Part shown: one piece after another, positions 33,449 through 42,479 of the stretch | Layout: the number at the start of each line of letters is the position of its first letter | How positions within the stretch are numbered: position 1 is the stretch's first letter | DNA from: Novosphingobium sp. SG751A | GTDB lineage: Bacteria; Pseudomonadota; Alphaproteobacteria; Sphingomonadales; Sphingomonadaceae | NCBI RefSeq assembly: GCF_013149295.1 | Contig: NZ_JABGCB010000013.1 | Coordinates: 1-64,000, forward strand | Direction of reading: 5' to 3' | Length of the DNA: 64,000 nt | Notes under the pieces: model-generated | What the model was told of the DNA's origin: nothing | The model's database searches: none | What the model saw: only the letters and a program-made list of their open reading frames with translations | Position numbers and translations under genes: made by a program

Positions 33449-34864
33449 ATGCCACACCTGCTGCGATGGGCGTTGATGTCCGGCCTGCTTTGCGCCCCGG
33501 CGCTGGTTCAGGCGCAAAATGCCCTGTCGCCCGCCGCACGGGCCGCCCTGGAAACACCGGGCTCCCCCGCTCAGCCCGACGCCGAACATAGCCGCCTGCG
33601 CCTGCTGCGCGCCGGGGCCCTGCTGGCCGTTCCGGGCGAGGCGGCGCGAGGGCAAAGCACGCTGGTGATCGGGGCCGACGGCCGGATTACCGCGATCCAC
33701 CCCGGATGGCCCGAGGCCGCTGCGCTGGGCCTGCCCGCCGATACAGAGGTCATTGATCTTAAGGATCAATTTGTGATGCCGGGCTTCATGGATGTCCATG
33801 TCCATCTGACCAGCGGCGGCATCGCAGGGCGAATACCTGATGCGGCTCTGCGCGAGGAGGATGGGTTCTTCGCCCTCAATGGCGCGCGCAATGCGCGCTC
33901 CACGCTAATGGCGGGTTTCACTACGGTACGCGATCTGGGCGCGCCGGATGGGGCGATCTATCCTTTGCGCGATGCGGTGCGGGCCGGCATCGTGGCCGGG
34001 CCGCATATCCTTGCCGCAGGCGCCGGGATCAGCCCCACCAACGGCCATGCCGATGTCCATGGGTTGCGCAAGGCGTTGTTGGCGGCATCGGATCGCGGCA
34101 ACACCTGCAACGGGGCTGACGATTGCATGCGCGCCACCCGCGAGGCGATCCGCGCCGGGGCAGATGTCATCAAGGTGCACGTAACCGGCGGCGTCACCGA
34201 CAGTTCGGACACCGGCACCGGCCAGCAATTCACCGACGCCGAATTGCAGGCCATCGCCTGGACTGCGCATTCGATGGGCCGCAAAGTCACCACCCATGCC
34301 CATGGCAAGGAAGGCATCGATGCCGCCGTGCGCGCGGGCTATGACAGTATCGAACATGCGATGTGGGCGGATGAGGAAAGCCTCAAAGCGATGAAGGCAC
34401 GGGGCACATGGCTGGTGCCCACGGTCTGGCCCATCGATTGGGTGGGCGATACGCCCGACAAGGTGCGCGCCGGGCCGTTCCGCAATCTCAACGAAAACTC
34501 CATGGCCAAGATGCTGTTGCTGGGCGATCAGCCGAAGAAGCTGGCGCTCATGGCGGTGCGGCTGGGGGTACCCATCGCGCTGGGCACGGATTCGGGCATT
34601 TCGCCCCATGGCACCAACGGGCGCGAGATGATCGAATATGTCGCCGCCGGAATGAGCCCGATGGAGGCGCTGAAAACCGGCACGGTCAATGCCGCCGCCG
34701 TCATGGGCCTGAAGGATCGCGGGCGGATTGCGCCGGGGATGCTGGCCGATGTGATTGCGCTGGGCGGCGATCCGATCCGCGATATTGCGCAGGTTCTCAA
34801 TGTCCGTTTCGTGATGCGCGACGGCATCATCTTCAAACAATCAGGCATCGCGCAGGGAGAGTGA
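33449..34864 (+). CDS. Exported metal-dependent amidohydrolase 2
   Basis: A 471-residue amidohydrolase related to the gene at 31954. Signal peptide MPHLLRWALMSGLLCAPALVQAQ is followed by the small beta domain and the metallo-barrel: FMDVHVHLTSGG (two His), the carboxylated-lysine region VIKVHVTGGV, TTHAHGKEGIDAA, DSIEHAMW and LGTDSGISPHG. The start at 33449 is preferred since GAGG lies upstream; an ATG at 33437 is in frame too. It forms an operon with the third amidohydrolase (start 3 bases after this stop). Confidence 0.91.
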   Translation: MPHLLRWALMSGLLCAPALVQAQNALSPAARAALETPGSPAQPDAEHSRLRLLRAGALLAVPGEAARGQSTLVIGADGRITAIHPGWPEAAALGLPADTEVIDLKDQFVMPGFMDVHVHLTSGGIAGRIPDAALREEDGFFALNGARNARSTLMAGFTTVRDLGAPDGAIYPLRDAVRAGIVAGPHILAAGAGISPTNGHADVHGLRKALLAASDRGNTCNGADDCMRATREAIRAGADVIKVHVTGGVTDSSDTGTGQQFTDAELQAIAWTAHSMGRKVTTHAHGKEGIDAAVRAGYDSIEHAMWADEESLKAMKARGTWLVPTVWPIDWVGDTPDKVRAGPFRNLNENSMAKMLLLGDQPKKLALMAVRLGVPIALGTDSGISPHGTNGREMIEYVAAGMSPMEALKTGTVNAAAVMGLKDRGRIAPGMLADVIALGGDPIRDIAQVLNVRFVMRDGIIFKQSGIAQGE

Positions 34865-34866
34865 AT

Positions 34867-36279
34867 ATGCGTGCGTTTCTATCCGTCATGGCCTTGACTG
34901 CCGCATTGGCCGCAAACTCGGCGCGGGCCGAGGATCTGATTATCGACCATGTGACCTTGCTGGACGGCACTGGCGTCCCCGCCCGCGCCGATATGAGTGT
35001 GGGAATCGACAAGGGTCGTTTTACCTTTATCGCGCCCACGGCATCGGCCCCGCGCGCGGGCGGACGTCATATGGATGCCACGGGGCAATTTCTTATCCCC
35101 GGCCTGATTGAGACTCACGCCCATATTCGCCTGCCCTCCAACGCCAATCCGGCGGCCGAGGCCCCGCTCGATGACAATGACCTGCCCGTTCAGCCGACCT
35201 ATTCCGCCGCCGAGCTGGAAAAGGCCCATGAGATGGGCGTGGGCGTGCTGGCAGGCTATCTCTATTCAGGCGTGACGACGCTGTTCGATGCGGGCAATTA
35301 TGCTCCCTATATCCTGCGTCTGCGCGCCGAGGAGCGGACAGGTAAAATCGCCTCGCCCCATATTCTAGCCACCGGCAATCTGGTGACCTATCCAGGCAGC
35401 CATGCCGATGCGGTAGCGGTGCGGATCGCCGACTGGCCTGCGGATCGACCCAAATTCCTCGCCTATCTGCGCGAGCAGAAGCCCGATATCGTCAAGATCA
35501 CCTATGAGGAGCATGGTTGGGGCACGCGCCCGATGGTGTCCCTGATGCCGCTGCCGCTGATGCAGCAGATTATCGTGGAGGCCAATCGCCATGGCATTCG
35601 CACCGTGGTTCACACATCCAACGAAATCCGCTCGGTCGAGGCACTGTCGGTCGGGGCCGATGCGTTGGCCCATCCGGTGATTCAGGCGCCGATCAGCGAA
35701 GGTTTCGCCCGAGAGATGGGCGCGAAAAAGACCCCCTTTGCCACCACGCTGACGATTGGCGATGGCTATAGCCGGTTGGTCGAACATCCCGAATATCTCG
35801 ATCAGCCGCTTTATCAGGCAGCGCTCTCGCCGCAGGAAATCGAGACCCTGCGCAAGGAAACCCTGCCCGCGTGGAAGGCGCGCGGGTGGACATGGTGGAT
35901 GAAGCTTATGACGCCGGTGGCCGCCCAGAATATCCGCAAGGTTTATGATGCGGGCGGCGTGGTGGCGATCGGCACCGATCAGTCGCTGGGCCCGGCGGTG
36001 CATCGCGAGATGGAATTGTTGCAGCAACAGGGTATCGCGCCCGCCGCGATTGTCAGAATGGCCACGCTCAATGGCGCAATGCTGCTGGGCCGGGCGGCGG
36101 ATCTGGGCAGCATCGAGAGCGGGAAGCTGGCCGATGCGGTGCTGCTCTCGGCCGATCCGGCGCGCGACATCAACAATGCCAAGGCCATCGTGGCGGTGAT
36201 CAAACAGGGCGCGCTGGTCGATGAGGACCAGCTGCCTCTGCCCGGGGGCAAGCGAGGCCTGCGCCGCAGTCAGCGATAG
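34867..36279 (+). CDS. Exported metal-dependent amidohydrolase 3
   Basis: A 470-residue amidohydrolase, more distant from the other two. Signal peptide MRAFLSVMALTAALAANSARA; metal-site motifs IETHAHIRLP, DIVKITYEEHGW (lysine), RTVVHTSNEIRSVE, ALAHPV and AIGTDQSLGP. GGGAG lies eight bases before the ATG, overlapping the end of the upstream gene. The proline- and glycine-rich C-terminus is plain. With amidohydrolases 1 and 2 it may provide stepwise or overlapping periplasmic hydrolysis of amide-linked substrates that enter through the 26-kb TonB receptor. Confidence 0.9.
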   Translation: MRAFLSVMALTAALAANSARAEDLIIDHVTLLDGTGVPARADMSVGIDKGRFTFIAPTASAPRAGGRHMDATGQFLIPGLIETHAHIRLPSNANPAAEAPLDDNDLPVQPTYSAAELEKAHEMGVGVLAGYLYSGVTTLFDAGNYAPYILRLRAEERTGKIASPHILATGNLVTYPGSHADAVAVRIADWPADRPKFLAYLREQKPDIVKITYEEHGWGTRPMVSLMPLPLMQQIIVEANRHGIRTVVHTSNEIRSVEALSVGADALAHPVIQAPISEGFAREMGAKKTPFATTLTIGDGYSRLVEHPEYLDQPLYQAALSPQEIETLRKETLPAWKARGWTWWMKLMTPVAAQNIRKVYDAGGVVAIGTDQSLGPAVHREMELLQQQGIAPAAIVRMATLNGAMLLGRAADLGSIESGKLADAVLLSADPARDINNAKAIVAVIKQGALVDEDQLPLPGGKRGLRRSQR

Positions 36280-36280
36280 G

Positions 36281-36319
36281 GAGAAGGAGGGAGGGCGCGG
36301 GCGGCCCTCCCTCCTTCTC
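36281..36319. terminator. 16-bp hairpin between convergent operons
   Basis: GAGAAGGAGGGAGGGC at 36281-36296 pairs perfectly with its complement at 36304-36319 around a 7-base loop. It has no T tract, and its right arm overlaps the iorB stop codon. It probably limits read-through between the amidohydrolase and iorAB operons. Confidence 0.65.
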
Positions 36320-37733
36320 AGGCCGCCATGAGCAGGGTTTCGCGCGCCGCGCGCAGGGCGTCGGCCCCTGCGCCGCCATCGGCCTGCGCCATGATTGCGG
36401 CAAAGCGTTCCAACCCGCGATCAAACGTATCACCATAACCCTTGATCAGGCGCTGGGCCCGGATGATCTCGGCGGCGCGGGCAAGGTCGGTGCGGGCCGC
36501 TTTTTGGGCGCGATCCAGCCATGCCTCAATTCGGCCCTGCTCATCGGCATAGCGCAAGGTGCTGCGCCGCCAGCCACGCCCCATCGCCACCAGACGCAGC
36601 GCGATAAACCAGCGCAGCGAGGTGGTTTCCACATGCCGCCCCTTGGACAGCGCCCGGTCCAGCCAGACCGACCCCATCACCCGCCGCCCCAGCCAGCCCG
36701 GCAGGCTTTCAGCCACTTCCTGAAGCCGGGGATGCATAAATTCGGTGACTGTAAGGACCTGACCATCCTTCACCTTGACCTCGTCGCGGACCCGCTCAAA
36801 CCGGGCGGCGCGCACTTTCAGATCGGCCACGCGGATCGTGTCCTCATAAGCCATCCACAGCGCCAGATGCCGCGCGGCCTCCTGCGTCAGGTAGAAAGGC
36901 GCGCGGTCGAGCGCGGCGATGCGTTCGAGGCGGTCGAGATAGAGCGCGGCATAGTCAGCATCCTGATAATCCATCAATTTGGCCAGCCCATGTAGGGCAT
37001 TGGCCAGCGCCGCATCGGGAAGGCCCGCCTGTGCCCGCGCGGCCAGCACCTTGCCCATCGTGGTGGTCGGCGTGGGGATCTCGTGCTCCTCCTCCCGCGG
37101 CATGGCGATCTCGCCCTGCGCGCGGGCGAAGCCCTCGGCAAAACCGGCAAGGTTGCTTTTGACCGCCTTGCCGCTGTGGTGGATCGCGGCCTCAAAGGCT
37201 TCGCGCGGGAAAGGCAGCGCCCCGCTGCCCGCCAGCGCGCCAAACATGATCGCGCTGATCACGCTATGGGTGCGCTCGGTGGCCGCCTCCATGTCGAAAC
37301 CGATGAAGCGGGCCGAGCGTTCACGCGCGGCGGCCAGAATCTTGTCGCCATTGCCGCGCCCATCGCCCGCCACCTGCTTTTCGGAAATGGCATAGATGCG
37401 GTGGGTCGATCCGATCAACGTGGTTTTGCCCGCCGTGGAGAACCCGCGCAGCACCGCGCGACCCGTTTCCATCAATTCGGATGCCACCACCACATCGACA
37501 TCACCCGGCATCGGCATTTGCGCCATCACCGGCAAGCGCCCATCGGCCCCCGCACGCGCCAGTTCGACGTAATAGACGGTCGAACCCGTCCGCTGCGCCA
37601 CGCCCGGCACCGATGTTCCCTGCGCCAACCAGCCGGCCTCACGCGCAACATGTTGAATCCATTCGGCCAGCACGCCGCCACCCTGTCCGCCCAGCGCCAG
37701 AATGGCAATGGCGATACGTTTCTTTTCGGTCAT
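36318..37733 (-). CDS. iorB: Indolepyruvate oxidoreductase beta-type subunit (long form)
   Basis: A 471-residue protein: residues about 5-210 are the gamma/beta domain of 2-oxoacid:ferredoxin oxidoreductases (AILALGGQGGGVLAEWIQHVA, SVPGVAQRTGSTVYYVEL, MPGDVDVVVASELMETGRAV). The remainder is the extra C-terminal domain found in aerobic long-form IorB proteins. With IorA it oxidatively decarboxylates an aryl 2-oxoacid to the corresponding acyl-CoA. It is 12 bases behind iorA on the same strand and is the last gene of the cyclase-iorA-iorB operon. The annotated indolepyruvate specificity is by family only; arylglyoxylates would be chemically equivalent substrates. Confidence 0.9.
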   Translation of the reverse strand: MTEKKRIAIAILALGGQGGGVLAEWIQHVAREAGWLAQGTSVPGVAQRTGSTVYYVELARAGADGRLPVMAQMPMPGDVDVVVASELMETGRAVLRGFSTAGKTTLIGSTHRIYAISEKQVAGDGRGNGDKILAAARERSARFIGFDMEAATERTHSVISAIMFGALAGSGALPFPREAFEAAIHHSGKAVKSNLAGFAEGFARAQGEIAMPREEEHEIPTPTTTMGKVLAARAQAGLPDAALANALHGLAKLMDYQDADYAALYLDRLERIAALDRAPFYLTQEAARHLALWMAYEDTIRVADLKVRAARFERVRDEVKVKDGQVLTVTEFMHPRLQEVAESLPGWLGRRVMGSVWLDRALSKGRHVETTSLRWFIALRLVAMGRGWRRSTLRYADEQGRIEAWLDRAQKAARTDLARAAEIIRAQRLIKGYGDTFDRGLERFAAIMAQADGGAGADALRAARETLLMAA

Positions 37734-37745
37734 TTCGCCAGTCCT

Positions 37746-39878
37746 TTAAAACGCGCGGGCCATACGTGCGCGGTCGTCACGCGCCTGCATCCAGCCGACG
37801 ATCCTTGCGCGCCAGCCCTGCCGGAACTTTTCCCAGCCCGTCGGATTACTGACGATCCGCGCGCGGTAAAAGCTGGGGCACAGGATCGCGGCATGGGCAT
37901 TTTCGCCGCACAATCCGCAGCCCACGCAACTGTTTTCCACATGCGTCACCGGATCTTGCCTCAGAGGGTCGGGGTTCGACTTGATGGTCAGCGAGGGGCA
38001 GCCCGACAGGCGGATGCAGGCATGGTCGCCGGTGCAGGTGTCGCTGTCCACACCGAAACGCTCGCGCACCACGCGCCCGCCCGCGGCCAGCACCTTGCCC
38101 TGTTCGCGCTTCACCCGCCGCTGTTTGTTGAGCATACATTCCGATTGGGCGACGATGACTTTCGGCCCCTTTTCCGGGCTGGTCATCGCCTCGCGCAACA
38201 GGTCACGCATCTTCGCCACGTCATAGGTGCGCTCGACCAGCTTCACCCATTTCGCGCCCACGCCCTGCACCGCCTTGGCGATGGGATTTTTGGTCACGCG
38301 CTCCGGGTTGTCGGCGCGCGATGACAGTATATCCTGCCCGCCCGTCGCCGCCGAATAACCATTGTCGATGATCAGCGTGACGGTGTCATCCTTGTTGAAC
38401 ACCGCATTGCCGATGCCGCTGGTCAACCCATTGTGCCAGAAGCCGCCATCGCCCATCACGGCAATCGCGCGCTTGTCCTTGGGCTTAAAGGCCGACGCGC
38501 CCGCCGTGCCAAGGCCATAGCCCATCGTCGTATTGCCAATGTCGAACGGCGGCAGGATCGAAAACAGGTGGCAGCCGATGTCCGCCGACACATGGGTCGG
38601 CCCCAATTCCTTTTCCACCAGCTTCATCGCGGCGAACACCGGGCGCTCCGGGCATCCGGTGCAGAAACCGGCGGGGCGTTGGGGGATTTCCATCGCCACT
38701 TCACGCGGTAAGGGGTCGGGCTTGGTCTCGGGCGGGGCCAGATGCGGCGCATAGGCGCGCAGGAATTTGCCCAAACCATCGCGGATCACGGCGGCGGAAT
38801 ATTCGCCCGAGCGCGGCAACATGTCCTTACCCACAATCCGCGTCTGCAGATCGGCGCGGCGGACCAGCGTGTTCAGCTCATGCTCGATAAATTCGGGCTG
38901 GCCTTCCTCGACCACCAGCACCGCCTGCTTGCCCGCGCAAAAGGCCGAAACCTCCTCCGGGATCAGCGGATAGGCGACATTGAGGCAATAGACCGCGATC
39001 CTGCTGGCGCCATAGGCATCGGCAAGGCCCAGCAATTCCATCGCGCGGTTGAGATTGTTGTAGAGCCCGCCCTGAACGATGATGCCGATTTCGGGCGTTT
39101 CGCTGTCCTGTCCGAACCATTCGTTGAGCTTATTGTCCCGCACATAGGCAATGCCGGCGGGCCAGCGCTGCTCGATCTTTTCAACTTCATGCAGGAAATT
39201 GGCGGGGGGCAGCACGATGCGCTGCGTATCGCGCACCGGGGCCGCCGCCGCCTCGCCCACGGTCATGGCGGGGCGCACATTGTCCTTGGCAATAAAGCTG
39301 CCGGTCATATGGCACGAGCGCACCCGCATTTGCAGCATGACCGGCGTGTTTGACGCTTCGGACAGGCGGAAACCCTGCTCCACCGCATCAACCAGACTGG
39401 TGAGATTGGGGCGCGGGTCGAGCAGCCACATCTGCGACTTCATGGCAAAGGCGTGGGTGCGCTCCTGCATGATCGACGAGCCTTCGCCGTAATCCTCACC
39501 CACGATGATCAGCGCGCCGCCCGTCACCCCGCCGCTAGCCACATTGGACAGAGCATCGGAGGCGACATTGGTGCCCACCACCGACTTCCACGTGACCGCC
39601 CCGCGCAACGGATAATTGACGCTGGCCGCCAGCATGGCCGCCGCGGTAGCCTCGGACGCGCTGGCCTCGAAATGCACGCCAAGGCTGGCGAGCAGATCAT
39701 TGGCATCGGCAAACACATCCATCAGATGGCTGATGGGCGAACCCTGATAGCCCCCGACATAGGCCACGCCCGATTGCAGCAAGCCCTTGGTGACGGCCAG
39801 AATGCCCTCGCCGGTAAAGACTTCCCCCTTACCAGCGGTCAGCTTCTTGACTTCGGATTTGAACGAACGCTCGGCCAT
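37746..39878 (-). CDS. iorA: Indolepyruvate oxidoreductase alpha subunit, ferredoxin-fused
   Basis: A 710-residue thiamine-diphosphate enzyme. The N-terminal pyrimidine-binding domain begins GEGILAVTKGLLQSGVAYVGGYQGSP; the diphosphate site is GDGGFWHNGLTSGIGNAV with DNGYSAATG (about residues 455-490). The C-terminus holds iron-sulfur sites: C-x5-C-x5-C around CTGDHACIRLSGC and a ferredoxin run CVGCGLCGENAHAAILC. It forms the catalytic half of an aryl-2-oxoacid oxidoreductase giving CO2, acyl-CoA and reduced ferredoxin. The start at 39878 (MAERSFKSEV) follows the cyclase stop by seven bases; a longer frame reads back through that gene. Its link by operator motif to an aryl-CoA hydroxylase operon is a key observation of this window. 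Confidence 0.91.
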   Translation of the reverse strand: MAERSFKSEVKKLTAGKGEVFTGEGILAVTKGLLQSGVAYVGGYQGSPISHLMDVFADANDLLASLGVHFEASASEATAAAMLAASVNYPLRGAVTWKSVVGTNVASDALSNVASGGVTGGALIIVGEDYGEGSSIMQERTHAFAMKSQMWLLDPRPNLTSLVDAVEQGFRLSEASNTPVMLQMRVRSCHMTGSFIAKDNVRPAMTVGEAAAAPVRDTQRIVLPPANFLHEVEKIEQRWPAGIAYVRDNKLNEWFGQDSETPEIGIIVQGGLYNNLNRAMELLGLADAYGASRIAVYCLNVAYPLIPEEVSAFCAGKQAVLVVEEGQPEFIEHELNTLVRRADLQTRIVGKDMLPRSGEYSAAVIRDGLGKFLRAYAPHLAPPETKPDPLPREVAMEIPQRPAGFCTGCPERPVFAAMKLVEKELGPTHVSADIGCHLFSILPPFDIGNTTMGYGLGTAGASAFKPKDKRAIAVMGDGGFWHNGLTSGIGNAVFNKDDTVTLIIDNGYSAATGGQDILSSRADNPERVTKNPIAKAVQGVGAKWVKLVERTYDVAKMRDLLREAMTSPEKGPKVIVAQSECMLNKQRRVKREQGKVLAAGGRVVRERFGVDSDTCTGDHACIRLSGCPSLTIKSNPDPLRQDPVTHVENSCVGCGLCGENAHAAILCPSFYRARIVSNPTGWEKFRQGWRARIVGWMQARDDRARMARAF

Positions 39879-39885
39879 GTCGCGC

Positions 39886-40656
39886 TCAGCCTTCGACCAG
39901 CGCCAGCACGCGCAGGGGGCTGCCCGAACCGTCACGGATTTTGAGCGGGGCGGCGATCACCATCGCGCCCGTGGCGGGAAGTTGATCGAGGTTTTCCAGG
40001 CATTGCAGCCCATATTTGCCCGCGCCATGAAACAAGGTGTGCGCCGGATAGGGCGGGGTCAGCGCAAAGGCCTGCCCCGCGTCGGTGCCGATGGTTTCGA
40101 CGCCAAAACCGATCACATCGCGCGCAATCAGCGCTTCGACCGCCGCCGTTGACGGCCCCGGTGTATGCGGCCCATCGGCGGCGCGGTTGGTATAGGCATC
40201 GACATCGCGCTTGGACCAATCACTGCGGAAAAGCACCCATGATCCGGCCGGAATCGCGCCATGCTGCGATTCCCAACGTTCGATATGTTCGACCGTCAGC
40301 AGGAAGTCAGCGTCGGCGGCGCATTCGGCCGAAAAGTCCAGCACCACGGCAGGTGCGATCAGGGGCTGAACCGGGAGACGATCGACCGTGTTATCGGGCA
40401 GATCCTTGCCCGTCACCCAATGGACCGGGGCGTCGAAATGGGTGCCGGTATGCTCCCCCACGGTGAAATTGTTCCAGTGCCAGGCCACGCCGCGCTCGTC
40501 ATAGCGCGAGATTTCCTGGCGCGAGAAGGCCGCCGTCTGACCGAAGGGTTCGGGCAGGACCAGCAAAGGCGTATCTTCCGAGAGCGTCTGGGTCAGATCG
40601 ACAACCCGCACCACGCCCGAGGCGAGGGACTGAGCAAGCATGTTGAGTGTGGACAT
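39886..40656 (-). CDS. Cyclase-family hydrolase (kynurenine formamidase/isatin hydrolase type)
   Basis: A 256-residue metal-dependent hydrolase of the cyclase family. The defining motif appears as EHTGTHFDAPVHW (about residues 70-82), with the opening DLTQTLSEDTPLL. Family members hydrolyse N-formylkynurenine, isatin or other cyclic amides. The start at 40656 (MSTLNMLAQ) has GGGGAG upstream; an ATG at 40698 in the same frame would overlap the palindromic operator. First gene of an operon with iorA and iorB. I infer that it opens a cyclic amide or ester to give the aryl 2-oxoacid used by IorAB; isatin to isatinate would fit but is not proven. Confidence 0.87.
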   Translation of the reverse strand: MSTLNMLAQSLASGVVRVVDLTQTLSEDTPLLVLPEPFGQTAAFSRQEISRYDERGVAWHWNNFTVGEHTGTHFDAPVHWVTGKDLPDNTVDRLPVQPLIAPAVVLDFSAECAADADFLLTVEHIERWESQHGAIPAGSWVLFRSDWSKRDVDAYTNRAADGPHTPGPSTAAVEALIARDVIGFGVETIGTDAGQAFALTPPYPAHTLFHGAGKYGLQCLENLDQLPATGAMVIAAPLKIRDGSGSPLRVLALVEG

Positions 40657-40698
40657 AAAGGCTCCCCGAAAGACTATGCTGGAGAGCCTATCGCACAA

Positions 40699-40714
40699 AC
40701 TTGCAAATGCAAGT
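40699..40714. promoter_or_regulatory. Perfect 16-bp palindromic operator before the cyclase-iorAB operon
   Basis: ACTTGCA at 40699-40705 and TGCAAGT at 40708-40714 are perfect arms around AA, 43 bases before the cyclase start. Close variants occur at 54038 and 59526. The spacing and form suit a MarR-family repressor; two MarR genes lie in the 53-57 kb block. Confidence 0.78.
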
Positions 40715-40715
40715 A

Positions 40716-42161
40716 TTATTTTACCCGGCGGACAGGCGAGGGCAAAAGCATCATCGCCACCAAAGTAACCATCAGATTACACAGCACAGCCACCAGCCCG
40801 ATTTCCCATTCAACGAAAATTCCGCCCAGCGCCTTGCCGATCGTCGGCACCCACAGCACCGCGTAGCCCGCAATCAGCCCCGCCAGCACCGCACCGCCCG
40901 ACACGCGCCGCGTGATAAAGGCCAGATACACCCCCGGCACCAGCATGCCGATGGCCGCATAGGCCGACAGCCCGACCTCGACCAGCGAGGCGCTGGCCCC
41001 CAGCGCCAGCCACAGGGCCGCGCCCGCAAAGCCCACCATCGAGCAGCGCGACACCAGCAACTCACGCCGGTCATCCATATCCCGCCAAACCGGCCGCACG
41101 ATATTGCGCGCAAAGATCGAACCGCAGGTCAGCATCAGCACCGAACCGGGCACCAGCGCCAGCAAGCTGGCCGTGCCCGCGAACAGGCCGATCAGCCAGA
41201 CCGGGCAATGCTGGACCACAAAGGTCAGCAGCAGCGCGTTGAGATCACCATGTTCAGGCCGGGTTCCGGCCAGCAGAGCGGCAAAGCCGAGCAGGATGAT
41301 GAAGAAATAGGACAGCGAATAGATCGGCTGAAGCACGGTATTGCGGCGGATCGTGTCACTGCTGCCCGCCGAAAAGCACAGTTGGAACATGTGCGGAAAG
41401 ATATAGGTGCCGATCGCCACGTTGATTGCCGAGGTGCTCAGCCACACCAGCGAGAGGCCCGCATGGGGTTGCAGGCCCGGAAAGCGCGCAGCGGCGGGAT
41501 AGAGATCCTGAACCCGCGCGAACACGTCCAGCATCGAGGAAGCGCCCACCATCCCGGCCACGCCAAAGGCCAGCACCGCCACGACCACCAGCATCAGCAC
41601 ATCCTTGACCCCGGCCGCAAAAGCCGCCGAGTGCAGCCCCGCCAGAAACACAAAGGCCAGCATTACCGCCACCGCGATCACCGCCGCCCATGTACCCCCG
41701 ATGACCGGCCCGGCCACCAGACGCACGATAAAGGTCAACGCCGTCACCTGTATCTGGATATAGACCGTCAGCGCGATCAGACCCGCGCAAGCCACCACCA
41801 TGCCCAGCCAGCGCGATTGATAACGATGGGCAAAGAAATCGGCCTGAGTGATCAGCCCATGACGCCGCCCATAGGCATGGATGCGCGGCGTCAGCCAGTA
41901 TCCCACCGCCGCCGACAACGACACCGAGGTAAACGCCAGATAGGCCGGCGCGCCATAGGCCCAGGCAAAGCCCGAAATGCCCAACACCGCAAAGGTCGTG
42001 TAAATCTCACCGGCATTGAGGAACCAGAACACCAGCGTGCCCATTTTCCGCCCGCCCAGCGCCCAGTCCTCCAGCGATTTGCTGCGCGTTTTGGCCCGGC
42101 CATAGGCCATCGCGCCCAAGGTCGTGCCCAGCACGATCAGCAGGATCATCATGCGGATCAT
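40716..42161 (-). CDS. Sodium:solute symporter (SSS family)
   Basis: A 481-residue SSS transporter with about 13 membrane helices. SKSLEDWALGGRKMG near the N-terminus is the typical loop after helix 1, and the sodium-site region is around GLIALTVYIQIQVTALTFI. It imports an organic acid or amino acid with Na+. The start at 42161 overlaps the stop of the small DUF3311-type gene (ATGA), which indicates a two-part transporter. The longer upstream frame only reads that gene in another phase. It belongs by motif to the imino-acid cluster to the right. Confidence 0.91.
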   Translation of the reverse strand: MIRMMILLIVLGTTLGAMAYGRAKTRSKSLEDWALGGRKMGTLVFWFLNAGEIYTTFAVLGISGFAWAYGAPAYLAFTSVSLSAAVGYWLTPRIHAYGRRHGLITQADFFAHRYQSRWLGMVVACAGLIALTVYIQIQVTALTFIVRLVAGPVIGGTWAAVIAVAVMLAFVFLAGLHSAAFAAGVKDVLMLVVVAVLAFGVAGMVGASSMLDVFARVQDLYPAAARFPGLQPHAGLSLVWLSTSAINVAIGTYIFPHMFQLCFSAGSSDTIRRNTVLQPIYSLSYFFIILLGFAALLAGTRPEHGDLNALLLTFVVQHCPVWLIGLFAGTASLLALVPGSVLMLTCGSIFARNIVRPVWRDMDDRRELLVSRCSMVGFAGAALWLALGASASLVEVGLSAYAAIGMLVPGVYLAFITRRVSGGAVLAGLIAGYAVLWVPTIGKALGGIFVEWEIGLVAVLCNLMVTLVAMMLLPSPVRRVK

Positions 42162-42373
42162 CGTTTGCGATCCAGCCAGTAGCGCAGGGCCAGCACAAAA
42201 GTGGCGAACACAATGCCCGCCATTTGCCAGACCATCGGGAAAGGCAGGCCCAGCGGGCGCCACGCTATGCCATTGGCCCATGGCGCAAGGCCCAATTGCC
42301 AGACAAAGGGCAGCAAAAGCAGCGCATCGGCCCGGCGGAAAGCCGCAACCTCGACGCCTTCGGGATCATCCAT
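42158..42373 (-). CDS. Small DUF3311-type membrane protein, symporter partner
   Basis: A 71-residue protein with two hydrophobic helices (LLLLPFVWQLGLAPW and VWQMAGIVFATFVLALRYWL) and a charged RKR end. Short proteins of this kind commonly precede SSS symporters and are thought to be accessory subunits. It overlaps the symporter gene by four bases. The operator-like GTTGC-N7-GCAAC lies 88 bases upstream. Confidence 0.82.
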   Translation of the reverse strand: MDDPEGVEVAAFRRADALLLLPFVWQLGLAPWANGIAWRPLGLPFPMVWQMAGIVFATFVLALRYWLDRKR

Positions 42374-42460
42374 GGTTTATCCAGCCTGTGGCAATTGCGT
42401 GGGGATGGCAGAATTTGCCGCTTTCAACACTGCGTTCAATGCAAGGTAATGTGGGATTAT

Positions 42461-42477
42461 GTTGCCATGAACGCAAC
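42461..42477. promoter_or_regulatory. LysR-type box, copy 1
   Basis: GTTGC at 42461-42465 and GCAAC at 42473-42477 with seven bases between, containing T-N11-A. It is in the 106-base gap between the end of the LysR gene and the start of the DUF3311/symporter operon. The same arrangement recurs at 43450, 47355 and 53363. Confidence 0.7.
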
Positions 42478-42479
42478 GA

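Noticed and set aside
42433..42447. TGCAAG half site as a fourth copy of the aromatic-pathway operator
   Set aside because: Only the right half matches; the left half does not, so it is likely chance.
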